Part shown: positions 41,236 through 49,089 of the stretch, piece by piece
Position numbering within the stretch: the first letter of the stretch is position 1
Layout: each line of letters opens with the position of its first letter
NCBI RefSeq assembly: GCF_001418255.1
Contig: NZ_LIPV01000005.1
Span: 62,001 to 126,000 of the forward strand
DNA length: 64,000 nt
Direction: 5' to 3'
Origin: Thiomonas bhubaneswarensis
Lineage (GTDB): Bacteria > Pseudomonadota > Gammaproteobacteria > Burkholderiales > Burkholderiaceae_C
The notes under the pieces: model-generated
Databases searched by the model: none
Told to the model about the DNA's origin: nothing
Seen by the model: only the letters and a program-made list of their open reading frames with translations
Position numbers and translations under genes: made by a program

Positions 41236-41763
41236 TCAGACGGGATCGGTTGTGGCGCCAGAGCCCAGCGCGCGTTGCATCAGCACCACGTCCAGCCAGC
41301 GATCGAATTTCCAGCCGACCGCGGGCATGCGCCCCGTCTCGGCAAAGCCTCGCGACCGATGCACGCCCATAGAGCCCGCATTCGCCGAATCGCCGATGAC
41401 TGCGAGCATCTGCCGCGCTCCGCCGCGGGTGCATGCCTCGATCAAGGCATCGAGCAGTCGACCGCCCACCCCCTGGCCTTGGGTCTGCGGGGAGATGTAG
41501 ATGGAATCCTCGACGGTGAAGCGATAGGCCTCCCGGGCCCGGAACCAGTTGGCATAGGCAAACCCAACGACGCCCTGACCGCCCACCGCGACCAGCCAGG
41601 GCAACTTGCGCGCCTGCACTTCCTCCCACCTGCGCCCCATCTCGGCCTCGTCGGGCGCCAGGGTTTCGAAAGTGCCCGTGCCGTGCAGCACATGGTGGCG
41701 GTAAATGGCGGTGATGGAGGGCAAATCCAGCGGCGCGGCGGCTCGAATGGTGATTTCAGACAT
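41236..41763 (-). CDS. GNAT acetyltransferase, phosphinothricin N-acetyltransferase (Pat/Bar) family
   Basis: The 175-residue protein has the family pattern Ala-Ile-Tyr-Arg-His-His-Val-Leu-His-Gly-Thr-Gly-Thr-Phe-Glu, the acetyl-CoA loop Gln-Thr-Gln-Gly-Gln-Gly-Val-Gly-Gly and the C-terminal Gly-Trp-Lys-Phe-Asp-Arg-Trp-Leu-Asp-Val-Val-Leu-Met-Gln. Most chromosomal members acetylate methionine sulfone/sulfoximine or other amino acids; a herbicide role is not implied. It is divergent from the rpsP operon. Confidence 0.88.
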   Translation of the reverse strand: MSEITIRAAAPLDLPSITAIYRHHVLHGTGTFETLAPDEAEMGRRWEEVQARKLPWLVAVGGQGVVGFAYANWFRAREAYRFTVEDSIYISPQTQGQGVGGRLLDALIEACTRGGARQMLAVIGDSANAGSMGVHRSRGFAETGRMPAVGWKFDRWLDVVLMQRALGSGATTDPV

Positions 41764-41791
41764 GAAGTGCGATATCGATGAGGGTCGTGGT

Positions 41792-41797
41792 TATAAT
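41792..41797 (+). promoter_or_regulatory. Candidate -10 box of the rpsP operon
   Basis: A perfect TATAAT lies about 215 bp before the rpsP ATG in the divergent gap after the GNAT gene. The matching -35 is poor. If used, it leaves a long leader of roughly 200 nt in which no reading frame or clear hairpin stands out. Confidence 0.5.
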
Positions 41798-42011
41798 GAA
41801 CAGTTTATTCGAGCGCTGCAAAATGGCCGCCCAGGCATGCCCATGAGGCTCTCACCCGGATTTGATCCTGGTCTTGGCGTCTTTGCAGCAGTCGCGCGAC
41901 GCATGGCTCGAAGCCCCTGATGCGAGCCTGCATGATGGTCGGCCTCAGGTGCGACACCCGACATACCGCCTGCGATTCGTCGTCGGCCCTCATTTTTGAC
42001 AAGGAAGCAAA

Positions 42012-42272
42012 ATGGTTGTGATCCGTCTGACCCGTGCCGGCGCCAAGGCACGTCCCTTCTACCACATCGTGGCCACCGATTCGCGCAGCCGTCGTGACGG
42101 CCGCTACATCGAGCGCCTGGGCTACTACAACCCGGTGGCTCGTGGTGCCGAGGTGCCTTTGCACATCGCCACGGAGCGTCTGAACCACTGGACCAGCGTG
42201 GGCGCGCAGGTTTCGCCCACCGTGCAGCGTCTGGTCAAAGGCGCGCAGAAATCCGGTCAGGCTGCGGCCTGA
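42012..42272 (+). CDS. rpsP: 30S ribosomal protein S16
   Basis: S16 is an 86-residue assembly protein of the small subunit body. The N-terminus [16 protein letters not shown] and the [13 protein letters not shown] block are canonical. AAGGAAG precedes the ATG. It heads rpsP-rimM-trmD-rplS. A strong terminator-like hairpin separates it from rimM. Confidence 0.98.
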   Translation: MVVIRLTRAGAKARPFYHIVATDSRSRRDGRYIERLGYYNPVARGAEVPLHIATERLNHWTSVGAQVSPTVQRLVKGAQKSGQAAA

Positions 42273-42309
42273 CCCAGGTTTGCGACCGACCGCGACCTGA
42301 CCGTACCCT

Positions 42310-42355
42310 GCGGGTCGGCTGAATAGAGTTCTATTCGGTCGGCCCGCGGTTTTTT
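42310..42355 (+). terminator. Intra-operon terminator between rpsP and rimM
   Basis: As RNA, an 18-bp stem forms (11 outer pairs including three G-U, then GAATAGA/TCTATTC) with a minimal loop, followed by GG and six T. It lies 37 bp after rpsP and 17 bp before rimM, so S16 transcripts should often stop here. Upstream CCGACC (about 42284) could pair with either arm, a possible antiterminator. Confidence 0.85.
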
Positions 42356-42372
42356 CTGTTGCCGCCCAGCCC

Positions 42373-42912
42373 ATGAGCCTTCCAGACGACCTGTTTCTCG
42401 TCGGCCATGTCCTCGATGCCTGGGGTGTGCGAGGCTGGGTGAAGGTCGCCCCCGATGCGCCGGATGCCGCAGCCCTGCTCAAGGCCAAGACCTGGTGGCT
42501 GAGCCGCCCGGGCTTCGAAGACGCAGCACCGTTCCCTGTGCGCCTGGCCAGACGCCACGGCAGCGCTCTGGTGGCCCTGTTTGAAGGCATGAACGACCGT
42601 AACGCCGCCGAGGCCCTTCGCGGTCGGCAGATTGCGGTACGACGCGCCGATTTCCCCCCACCGGGCGACGACGAGTTCTACTGGGCCGATCTGATCGGCT
42701 GTCGGGTCCGCACCCCCGAAGGCGCCGATCTCGGCGAGGTGACGGGTCTGATGGAGAGCGCGGCTCACGCCATTCTCCGCGTGCAGATCCCGCAGCCCGG
42801 CACCGACGCTAAACCGCGGGAGCGCCTGATTCCGTTCGTCGATGCCTACATCGTCTCGGTCGATCTGCCGAGCAAGACGATCGTCGCCTCCTGGGACGCC
42901 AGCTACGACTGA
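42373..42912 (+). CDS. rimM: Ribosome maturation factor RimM
   Basis: RimM binds S19 and aids 30S head maturation. The 179-residue protein has the N-terminal beta-barrel ([16 protein letters not shown]) and the PRC-barrel domain ([12 protein letters not shown]). The C-terminus has Leu-Ile-Pro-Phe-Val-Asp-Ala-Tyr-Ile. It lies 5 bp before trmD. Confidence 0.96.
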   Translation: MSLPDDLFLVGHVLDAWGVRGWVKVAPDAPDAAALLKAKTWWLSRPGFEDAAPFPVRLARRHGSALVALFEGMNDRNAAEALRGRQIAVRRADFPPPGDDEFYWADLIGCRVRTPEGADLGEVTGLMESAAHAILRVQIPQPGTDAKPRERLIPFVDAYIVSVDLPSKTIVASWDASYD

Positions 42913-42917
42913 CCCCC

Positions 42918-43685
42918 ATGCTGCGCGTCGATGTCGTCAGCCTGTTTCCCGAATACTTCGAGCCGCTGAAGCATCACGGCGTCTCGCGGCGCGCTTTCGA
43001 CTCGGGCCAGCTCCGCCTGCGATGCTGGAATCCACGCGATTTCACCTCGGACCCGCATCGCACCATCGACGACCGCCCCTACGGCGGCGGCCCTGGCATG
43101 GTCATGCTGGCCGCACCTCTGGAGCAGACGCTGGACGCGATCGCCGCCGACCGGCAACGCGCGGGCGGCGCTGATGCGCCGGTCTGGCTGTTCTCGCCCA
43201 CAGGACGCCGCATCGATCAGCGCCTCGTCGAAGACCTGGCGCGATCCGAGGGTGTGACCCTGATATGCGCCCGTTACGAAGGCGTCGATCAGCGCCTCAT
43301 CGACCACCGCGTGGACCTCGAGGTGAGCCTCGGCGACTTTGTGCTCTCGGGCGGCGAGATACCGGCACTGGCGCTGCTCGACGCGGCCTGTCGGCTCTTG
43401 CCGGGTGTGCTCGGAAGCGCCGATTCGGCCCAGCAGGACAGCTTTGCCAACGGCTTGCTCGACTGCCCGCACTACACCCGACCCGAGAACCATCGCGGTC
43501 ACCTCGTGCCGGAAGCGCTGCTCAGCGGCGATCACGCACGCATCGCGCAGTGGCGCAGGGAACAGTCCTTGCGCCTCACGCTGCAACGGCGTCCCGATCT
43601 GATCGCGCGGTTGCATCAATCGGGCCAGCTCAGCCAGAAAGATCTGCGAGTCCTTTCGGCCTTGGGTTATACTCCACAGGTTTGA
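42918..43685 (+). CDS. trmD: tRNA (guanine-N1-)-methyltransferase
   Basis: TrmD methylates G37 of tRNAs reading CNN codons, preventing +1 frameshifts. The 255-residue SPOUT enzyme starts [11 protein letters not shown]. It has [11 protein letters not shown] and the trefoil-knot SAM site Leu-Ser-Gly-Gly-Glu-Ile-Pro-Ala-Leu. The C-terminal [11 protein letters not shown] fits the family. It lies in the usual rimM-trmD-rplS order. Confidence 0.97.
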   Translation: MLRVDVVSLFPEYFEPLKHHGVSRRAFDSGQLRLRCWNPRDFTSDPHRTIDDRPYGGGPGMVMLAAPLEQTLDAIAADRQRAGGADAPVWLFSPTGRRIDQRLVEDLARSEGVTLICARYEGVDQRLIDHRVDLEVSLGDFVLSGGEIPALALLDAACRLLPGVLGSADSAQQDSFANGLLDCPHYTRPENHRGHLVPEALLSGDHARIAQWRREQSLRLTLQRRPDLIARLHQSGQLSQKDLRVLSALGYTPQV

Positions 43686-43703
43686 TCCTCTGCTGGCCCG
43701 CCT

Positions 43704-43736
43704 GCGTGGCGCGCACTGAAGTGCCGAAACCCACGC
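43704..43736 (+). promoter_or_regulatory. Structured leader upstream of rplS
   Basis: GCGTGG pairs with CCACGC, and inside it GCAC pairs with GTGC around a TGAA loop, 53 bp before the rplS ATG. No T-run follows. TATACT at 43668-43673, at the end of trmD, may be a -10 box for a separate rplS promoter. Possible translational control; unproven. Confidence 0.35.
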
Positions 43737-43788
43737 GACAACCAAAACCCTTCCTACTTCGGTCGGCAAGATCATTGGAGAGCTTGAA

Positions 43789-44193
43789 ATGAATTTGATC
43801 GCCACCTTGGAACAGGAAGAAATCGCCCGCGTCAGCGCAGGCAAGTCCTTTCCCCAGTTCAACCCCGGCGACACGGTCATCGTGTCCGTCAAAGTGGTTG
43901 AAGGCAACCGCAAACGTAACCAAGCCTATGAGGGCGTGGTCATCGCCAAGCGCAACCGTGGGCTGAATTCCAGCTTCATCGTGCGCAAGATCTCTGCTGG
44001 TGAAGGGGTGGAGCGCACCTTCCAGCTCTATTCGCCGCAGATCGCGTCGATCGAGGTGAAGCGCCGTGGCGACGTGCGCCGCGCCAAGCTGTACTACCTG
44101 CGCGATCGTTCGGGCAAGTCCGCTCGCATCAAGGAAAAGCTGGTGCTCAAGTCTGCCGCCGCTGCGCAGGCCAGCGCGTCTGCCGAGGCCTGA
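43789..44193 (+). CDS. rplS: 50S ribosomal protein L19
   Basis: L19 sits at the subunit interface. The 134-residue protein has Phe-Asn-Pro-Gly-Asp-Thr-Val-Ile-Val, [11 protein letters not shown], and [15 protein letters not shown]. It ends in an Ala/Ser-rich tail about 15 residues longer than in E. coli. TGGAGAG precedes the ATG. A strong terminator follows. Confidence 0.97.
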   Translation: MNLIATLEQEEIARVSAGKSFPQFNPGDTVIVSVKVVEGNRKRNQAYEGVVIAKRNRGLNSSFIVRKISAGEGVERTFQLYSPQIASIEVKRRGDVRRAKLYYLRDRSGKSARIKEKLVLKSAAAAQASASAEA

Positions 44194-44235
44194 TCCGCAA
44201 GGTCTTGCCGGTCGTTGAGGCCGGATCGCACCCCG

Positions 44236-44270
44236 AAGCCGACCTGCCCTGCAAGTCGGCTTTTTTGTTT
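44236..44270 (+). terminator. Rho-independent terminator after rplS
   Basis: Perfect 8-bp stem AAGCCGAC / GTCGGCTT with an 11-nt loop, then TTTTGTTT. It ends the rpsP-rimM-trmD-rplS operon 43 bp after rplS and decides the start choice of the next gene. Confidence 0.88.
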
Positions 44271-44280
44271 TCGGCCCACC

Positions 44281-45003
44281 GTGTCTTCAAACCGATTCGC
44301 GACCATCGCCCCCGAAAGCGCCCGACTTATCGGGCGCGACGATGCGCTGCCCGCCGTCGGGGAGGAACTGCTGGCCCCGGATCGCCTTCGCCAGCGCTTC
44401 GCGTCGCAGCCATCCTGGACGCCGGAACTCTTCGAGGACTCCCTGCGCCTGCATGCCCAGCCGCTCCGCGGCGCTGCCGTGCTCATCGCCCTGGTGCAGC
44501 GCCCTCAGGGCTTGCAGGTGCTCCTCACCCGCCGCAATCTCCATCTGCATGAGCATGCGGGGCAGATCAGCTTTCCAGGTGGACGCTGCGACCGTCAGGA
44601 CCTGCACCCGGCGGTGACGGCCCTGCGCGAGGCTCACGAGGAGATCGGCCTGCGGCCAGCCGGCGCCGAAATCCTCGGCACCCTGCCGCTTTACTGCACC
44701 GCCTCGCGCTATGCCGTCACGCCGGTCGTCGCGCTGATTTCCAGCACTGAGGGGCTGCATCCCCATCCCGATGAAGTGAGTGAGCTGTTCGAAGTTCCCC
44801 TGGCGTTTCTCATGGATCCGCGGCACCACGAACACCGGGAGTGGACTGTGCCGAGCAACTCGGTGGAGCAAACGATGCTCAATCCGATCCCATCGCGCCG
44901 CCGGTTTCTGGTCATGCCCTACGTCGTCGGCGATCGCAGTTACATCATCTGGGGTGCCACGGCAGCCATGCTGCGCAATCTCTACCGACTGCTGATTGCG
45001 TAG
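44281..45003 (+). CDS. Nudix hydrolase, CoA pyrophosphatase (NudL/YeaB-like)
   Basis: The 240-residue protein carries the Nudix box Gly-Gly-Arg-Cys-Asp-x8-Ala-x2-Ala-Leu-Arg-Glu-Ala-His-Glu-Glu-Ile-Gly-Leu and, before it, Leu-Leu-Thr-Arg-Arg-Asn-Leu-His-Leu-His-Glu-His-Ala-Gly-Gln-Ile-Ser-Phe-Pro, the CoA-pyrophosphatase signature. Such enzymes split CoA or acyl-CoA into phosphopantetheine products. GTG at 44281 is chosen as the start because the upstream ATG at 44215 would make translation run through the rplS terminator. It is followed by a CbiB-like gene 9 bp later. Confidence 0.87.
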   Translation: MSSNRFATIAPESARLIGRDDALPAVGEELLAPDRLRQRFASQPSWTPELFEDSLRLHAQPLRGAAVLIALVQRPQGLQVLLTRRNLHLHEHAGQISFPGGRCDRQDLHPAVTALREAHEEIGLRPAGAEILGTLPLYCTASRYAVTPVVALISSTEGLHPHPDEVSELFEVPLAFLMDPRHHEHREWTVPSNSVEQTMLNPIPSRRRFLVMPYVVGDRSYIIWGATAAMLRNLYRLLIA

Positions 45004-45012
45004 GATAGACGC

Positions 45013-45978
45013 ATGGCTTTTCTCTCCGTTCTCATTGCCCTGCTTGTCGAGCAACTCAAACCCCTGGGCCGCGGCAGTGCCGTCTACCGCTTGCGCCAGA
45101 GCCTGGCCGATCTGGCCTCGCGCAACTTCGACGCTGGGCAATCGCAGCATGGCGTGGCCGCCTGGTTCATCGCCGTGCTGCTGCCGGCGCTGGTGACGCT
45201 GGCCATCTACCTGCTCGCGCTGCATTACAGCCTTTTGCTGGCGCTGGCGTGGAATATCGTCGTGCTCTATTTCACCCTGGGCTTTCGTCAGTTCAGCCAC
45301 TACTTCACCGACATTCAGGACGCGCTCAACCACCAGGATGCCGAGACGGCGCGCAGCCTGCTTCGCCAGTGGAAAGCGCTCGACACCGTGGACATGAGCC
45401 CGAGCGACGTCACCCAACAGACCATCGAACATGCCCTGGTGTCGGTGCAGCGTTATGTACTGGGGGTGTTTTTCTGGTTCATCCTCCCCATCGGACCTGC
45501 TGGCGCGGTGCTCTATCGCCTGAGCGACTATGTCGCAGGCAAATGGAACAGTGCCGACAGCGAGGCGAGCGCGGCGCTGCGCGTGTTCGCGCAGCGGGCC
45601 TTTGACCTTCTCGACTGGGTGCCGTCGCGGTTGACAGCCATCGGTTATGCCATCGTGGGCAATTTCGAGGACGCCGTCGACATCTGGCGGGGCTATTCGC
45701 AGCTCTGGCCGAACCGCAATACCGGCGTCATGCTGGCTTCGGCGGCGGGCGCCGTGGGCATTCGCCTGGGGGCGACCGCCGGGGCGCCTCCCGCCGCGCC
45801 CACCGAACCGGGCTGGACGCAGGAGAGCGAAGGCCAGCCACCCGGCGCGTCCACGGCGATGCCCGGCGCCATTCCTCAACCGGCCCACTTGCGCAGCGTG
45901 GTGGGCCTGGTCTGGCGTTCGGTGCTGCTGTGGATGTTGCTGCTGGCCATGCTCAGCGTGGTCAGCTGGGTGAGCTGA
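45013..45978 (+). CDS. CobD/CbiB-like (AmpE-related) membrane protein
   Basis: This 321-residue protein has four to five membrane helices (about 1-15, 50-85, 145-170 and 295-318) and cytoplasmic loops. It contains Gly-Phe-Arg-Gln-Phe-Ser-His-Tyr-Phe-Thr-Asp-Ile and a late Asn-Phe-Glu-Asp-Ala-Val. It resembles the CobD/CbiB family, yet no cobalamin genes are nearby, and betaproteobacterial members beside the Nudix gene are usually called regulatory or CobD-like proteins. True cobinamide synthase activity is doubtful. Confidence 0.75.
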   Translation: MAFLSVLIALLVEQLKPLGRGSAVYRLRQSLADLASRNFDAGQSQHGVAAWFIAVLLPALVTLAIYLLALHYSLLLALAWNIVVLYFTLGFRQFSHYFTDIQDALNHQDAETARSLLRQWKALDTVDMSPSDVTQQTIEHALVSVQRYVLGVFFWFILPIGPAGAVLYRLSDYVAGKWNSADSEASAALRVFAQRAFDLLDWVPSRLTAIGYAIVGNFEDAVDIWRGYSQLWPNRNTGVMLASAAGAVGIRLGATAGAPPAAPTEPGWTQESEGQPPGASTAMPGAIPQPAHLRSVVGLVWRSVLLWMLLLAMLSVVSWVS

Positions 45979-46002
45979 CCACGGGCCACACCCCCTTGCT
46001 CG

Positions 46003-47964
46003 TCAGTGAGCGAGCAGAGCATTCACCCGGCGCACATACGCCGCCGGATCGTCGAGCTGACCGCCTTCGGCGAGCAGCGCCTGATCAAACACCACCTGCG
46101 CCAGATCGTCGGCATGCGCCGCGTCGGCCACCACGCGCTTGATCAGCACATGCTCGGGGTTGATTTCAAGCACCGGTTTTGACGCGGGCATCTCGTCGCG
46201 TCCGGCCTGCTTGAGCAGGCGGGCCAGATGCGTGCTCATGCCGTCGTCGGTGGCAACCAGACAGGCCGGGGAATCGACCAGACGCTCGGAGATCCTCACG
46301 TCCTGCACACGTTCGCCCAGAGCCGCCTTGAAGCGCTCGATCAAGGCCTTGTGGTCTTCGGATTGGGCCGCCTCGTCCTTCTTCTCGGCCTCATCCTCGG
46401 CGCCCTTCACCTCGCTGAGGTCAACCGCGCCACGCGCCACCGATTGCAGCGGCTTGCCGTCGAATTCGTGGAGGAAGCCCAGCATCCATTCGTCCACCCG
46501 ATCCGTCAGCAGCAGCACTTCGATGCCCTTCTTGCGGAAGATTTCGAGCTGAGGGCTGGAGCGAGCGATCTTGGGCGTCTCGGCGGTGATGTAGTAGATG
46601 GCCTTTTGCCCCTCTTTCATGCGGCTGACGTAGTCGGCCAGAGACACATTCGGCGTGTCGCTCTCGCTGTGGGTCGAAACCGCGCGCAGCAGCTTGGCCA
46701 GGCGCTCGCGGTTGGCGAAGTCTTCGCCGAAGCCTTCCTTGAGCACCGCGCCGAACTCGCCCCAGAACGCGGCGTACTTGTCGCGCTCGGCCTGATCGTC
46801 GCTGCCCGCCATGTCTTCGAGCATGGACAGCACGCGCTTGACCGAGCCCTCGCGGATGGCGCGCACGTCACGGCTTTCCTGCAGCATTTCACGCGAGACG
46901 TTCAGCGGCAGATCGGCGCTGTCGATCACTCCGCGCACGAAGCGCAGGTAGGTGGGCATCAGGCTCTCGGCGTCGTCGGTGATGAACACGCGCTTCACAT
47001 ACAGCTTGACCCCGGCCTTCTGCTGCCTGTCCCACAGATCCATCGGCGCCTTGGCGGGGATGTAGAGCAACTGGGTGTATTCGCTGCGCCCTTCCACCCG
47101 GTTGTGCGTCCAGCGCAGCGGCGGGTTGCCGTCTCCGCTGAGCTGTTTGTAGAACTCGAGATACTGTTCCTCGGTGATGTCGGACTTGCTGCGCGTCCAC
47201 AGGGCTGCAGCGCTGTTGATCTGCTCCCATTCGTCGGTGGCGACGTATTTGCTCTGCTCGGCATCCCAGCGCTCCTTGCGCATTTCGATGGGCAGGGAGA
47301 TATGGTCGGAGTATTTGCCGATGAGGTCCTTGAGCGTCCAGACTCGCAGGTATTTGTCGATCTTGTCCTCGTGCGGGGTGTCGTCGGCGTCGGCGCGCAG
47401 ATGCAGGATGACGTCGGTGCCGCGCTTGGCCCGTGCGATCGTCTCCACGGTGAACTCGCCGGTGCCGTCCGACACCCAGCGCACGCCCTCGCCTTCGGCC
47501 ATGCCGGCCTTGCGCGATTCGACGGTGATGCGGTCGGCCACCATGAAGCCGGAGTAAAAACCCACGCCGAACTGGCCGATGAGCGCGGCGTCGGGCTTTT
47601 GCTTGTCGCCCAGCTTCTGCATGAACTCGCGCGTGCCCGATTTGGCAATCGTGCCCAGATGCTCGACGGCGTCTTCCAGGCTCATGCCGATGCCGTTGTC
47701 GCTGATGGTGAGGGTGCGCTGCTCGGGATCGACGGCGATGCGGATGCGCAGATCGGCGTCGCCCTCCATCAGCGCCGGATCGTCGATCGCCTGAAAGCGC
47801 AGCTTGTCGCAGGCGTCGGACGCGTTGGAAATCAGCTCGCGCAGAAAGATGTCGCGGTTGGAGTACAGCGAGTGGGTGACCAGGTGCAGCAACTGACGGA
47901 CTTCGGCCTGAAACGCATGCGTATGCGCCGCGGTCGGCGCTTGGGTGCTTTGTTCTGTGCTCAT
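46003..47964 (-). CDS. htpG: Chaperone HtpG (Hsp90)
   Basis: HtpG is the bacterial Hsp90, an ATP-driven homodimeric chaperone. The 653-residue protein has the N-terminal GHKL ATPase domain (Glu-Leu-Ile-Ser-Asn-Ala-Ser-Asp-Ala; Asp-Asn-Gly-Ile-Gly-Met; Gln-Phe-Gly-Val-Gly-Phe-Tyr-Ser). A middle domain (Arg-Val-Phe-Ile-Thr-Asp-Asp) and a C-terminal dimerisation domain follow. ATG at 47964 is the family start; the frame extends upstream across tatD but without homologous sequence. A sigma32-like promoter lies in front. It is convergent with the CbiB-like gene. Confidence 0.97.
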   Translation of the reverse strand: MSTEQSTQAPTAAHTHAFQAEVRQLLHLVTHSLYSNRDIFLRELISNASDACDKLRFQAIDDPALMEGDADLRIRIAVDPEQRTLTISDNGIGMSLEDAVEHLGTIAKSGTREFMQKLGDKQKPDAALIGQFGVGFYSGFMVADRITVESRKAGMAEGEGVRWVSDGTGEFTVETIARAKRGTDVILHLRADADDTPHEDKIDKYLRVWTLKDLIGKYSDHISLPIEMRKERWDAEQSKYVATDEWEQINSAAALWTRSKSDITEEQYLEFYKQLSGDGNPPLRWTHNRVEGRSEYTQLLYIPAKAPMDLWDRQQKAGVKLYVKRVFITDDAESLMPTYLRFVRGVIDSADLPLNVSREMLQESRDVRAIREGSVKRVLSMLEDMAGSDDQAERDKYAAFWGEFGAVLKEGFGEDFANRERLAKLLRAVSTHSESDTPNVSLADYVSRMKEGQKAIYYITAETPKIARSSPQLEIFRKKGIEVLLLTDRVDEWMLGFLHEFDGKPLQSVARGAVDLSEVKGAEDEAEKKDEAAQSEDHKALIERFKAALGERVQDVRISERLVDSPACLVATDDGMSTHLARLLKQAGRDEMPASKPVLEINPEHVLIKRVVADAAHADDLAQVVFDQALLAEGGQLDDPAAYVRRVNALLAH

Positions 47965-47999
47965 GGTGCCAAGAGTGGATGGAAAAAATCTGCGCCAGC

Positions 48000-48027
48000 A
48001 GTTGAGGCCTGGGCAAAAAAAATCAAG
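48000..48027 (-). promoter_or_regulatory. Candidate sigma32 promoter of htpG
   Basis: On the minus strand CTTGAT, 14 nt, then CCTCAACT lie 36 bp before the htpG ATG, overlapping the tatD stop. Spacing equals that of the grpE and dnaK boxes. The -35 differs from CTTGAA by one base and the -10 from CCCCATnT by three or so, so this is weaker. Confidence 0.5.
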
Positions 48028-48931
48028 AGCCGCCAACGCTCCGAGCCTGAGCAACGGCCAACACCGCGGCAAGCCGGGGCAGCGCGCGCAGGGCGTTGGC
48101 CGTGGTCTGCGCCGCGGTGTGCGGCAGCGTCCAGCCGCGCAACTCCGCGAGCGTCTGCGCGATGCGCGCCACTTGCTGCGGCGTGTTCGGCTCGGCGGGG
48201 ACGTCGGCATCCTGCTGCGCGGCACGCGGCCGGTAGAGCCAGACGGGCGGGATGTCGGGCGCATCGGTTTCGAGCACGGGCACCGTATCCGGCACGGTCG
48301 CGGCCAGACGGCGGATGTTGAGCGCGCGCTCGAAGGTCATGGCTCCGCCGAAACCCAGCGCGAACCCTAGGTCGATGAAACCCTGGGCCTGCTGCGCACT
48401 GCCGTTGAAGGCATGGGCGATACCGGCCGGACGACCGGCGGCAAAGCCGTGACGGCGCAACCCGGCGAGCAGCGCGTCCTGCGACTTGCGCACATGCAGG
48501 ATGACGGGCAGATCGAAGTCTCGGGCCAGACGCAGTTGCGCCGCATAGAAGTGCTGCTGGCGTTCGCGGTCCAGGCCGGGCACGAAAAAGTCCAGCCCGA
48601 TTTCGCCGATACCGACGAAATGCGGATCGTGCAGCGCCCGCTCCACGGTCTGCCGCAGCTCGTCGAGGTCAGTGTCCAGCGCACGACCGACATACAGCGG
48701 GTGGATGCCCAGCGCGTAAGCCCAGCCGCTGGCGCGCGCCAGGGTCTGCACGGTGGCGAAGTTGGCCTTCTCCACTGCCGGAATCACGCCGCAGGCCACG
48801 CCGACAAGGCGCGCGCGCTCTGCCGCCACTGCACCCCGTCCTTCGAATTCACCCGCGTCGAGATGCGCGTGGGTGTCCACCCAGATCGGCTCGAAGGGAG
48901 CGCTTGGCGCGGAACGAGGTATCAGAGACAT
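48023..48931 (-). CDS. TatD family metal-dependent hydrolase/DNase
   Basis: The 302-residue TIM-barrel protein starts with the metal motif Val-Asp-Thr-His-Ala-His-Leu-Asp. It then has Gly-Ile-His-Pro-Leu-Tyr, Gly-Glu-Ile-Gly-Leu-Asp-Phe and a late Glu-Thr-Asp-Ala-Pro-Asp. Members are 3'-5' exonucleases or deoxyribonucleases. The name YjjV/TatD cannot be refined by eye. It is divergent from pelA across 158 bp and directly upstream of htpG. Confidence 0.9.
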   Translation of the reverse strand: MSLIPRSAPSAPFEPIWVDTHAHLDAGEFEGRGAVAAERARLVGVACGVIPAVEKANFATVQTLARASGWAYALGIHPLYVGRALDTDLDELRQTVERALHDPHFVGIGEIGLDFFVPGLDRERQQHFYAAQLRLARDFDLPVILHVRKSQDALLAGLRRHGFAAGRPAGIAHAFNGSAQQAQGFIDLGFALGFGGAMTFERALNIRRLAATVPDTVPVLETDAPDIPPVWLYRPRAAQQDADVPAEPNTPQQVARIAQTLAELRGWTLPHTAAQTTANALRALPRLAAVLAVAQARSVGGS

Positions 48932-49089
48932 GAACGGCAGGGTAAAAAATCACAAACTCGTCAAGCATTTTGCCCAAACATAGAGTCAGGCGCCTGAAAA
49001 ATGAAGAAAATCATGGGTATACCGGAACCGGCTGCCAAGGCGCATGAAGCTTTAACCCATCCGGGCACCGCACTTCACCTGATCCGATC

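Noticed and set aside
44215-44280. ATG at 44215 as the start of the Nudix gene
   Set aside because: It would place the rplS terminator (44236-44270) inside the coding region. The GTG at 44281 is immediately downstream of the terminator.
49016-49023. GGTATACC palindrome upstream of pelA as an operator
   Set aside because: A single 8-bp palindrome with no second copy and no known regulator match is not enough.
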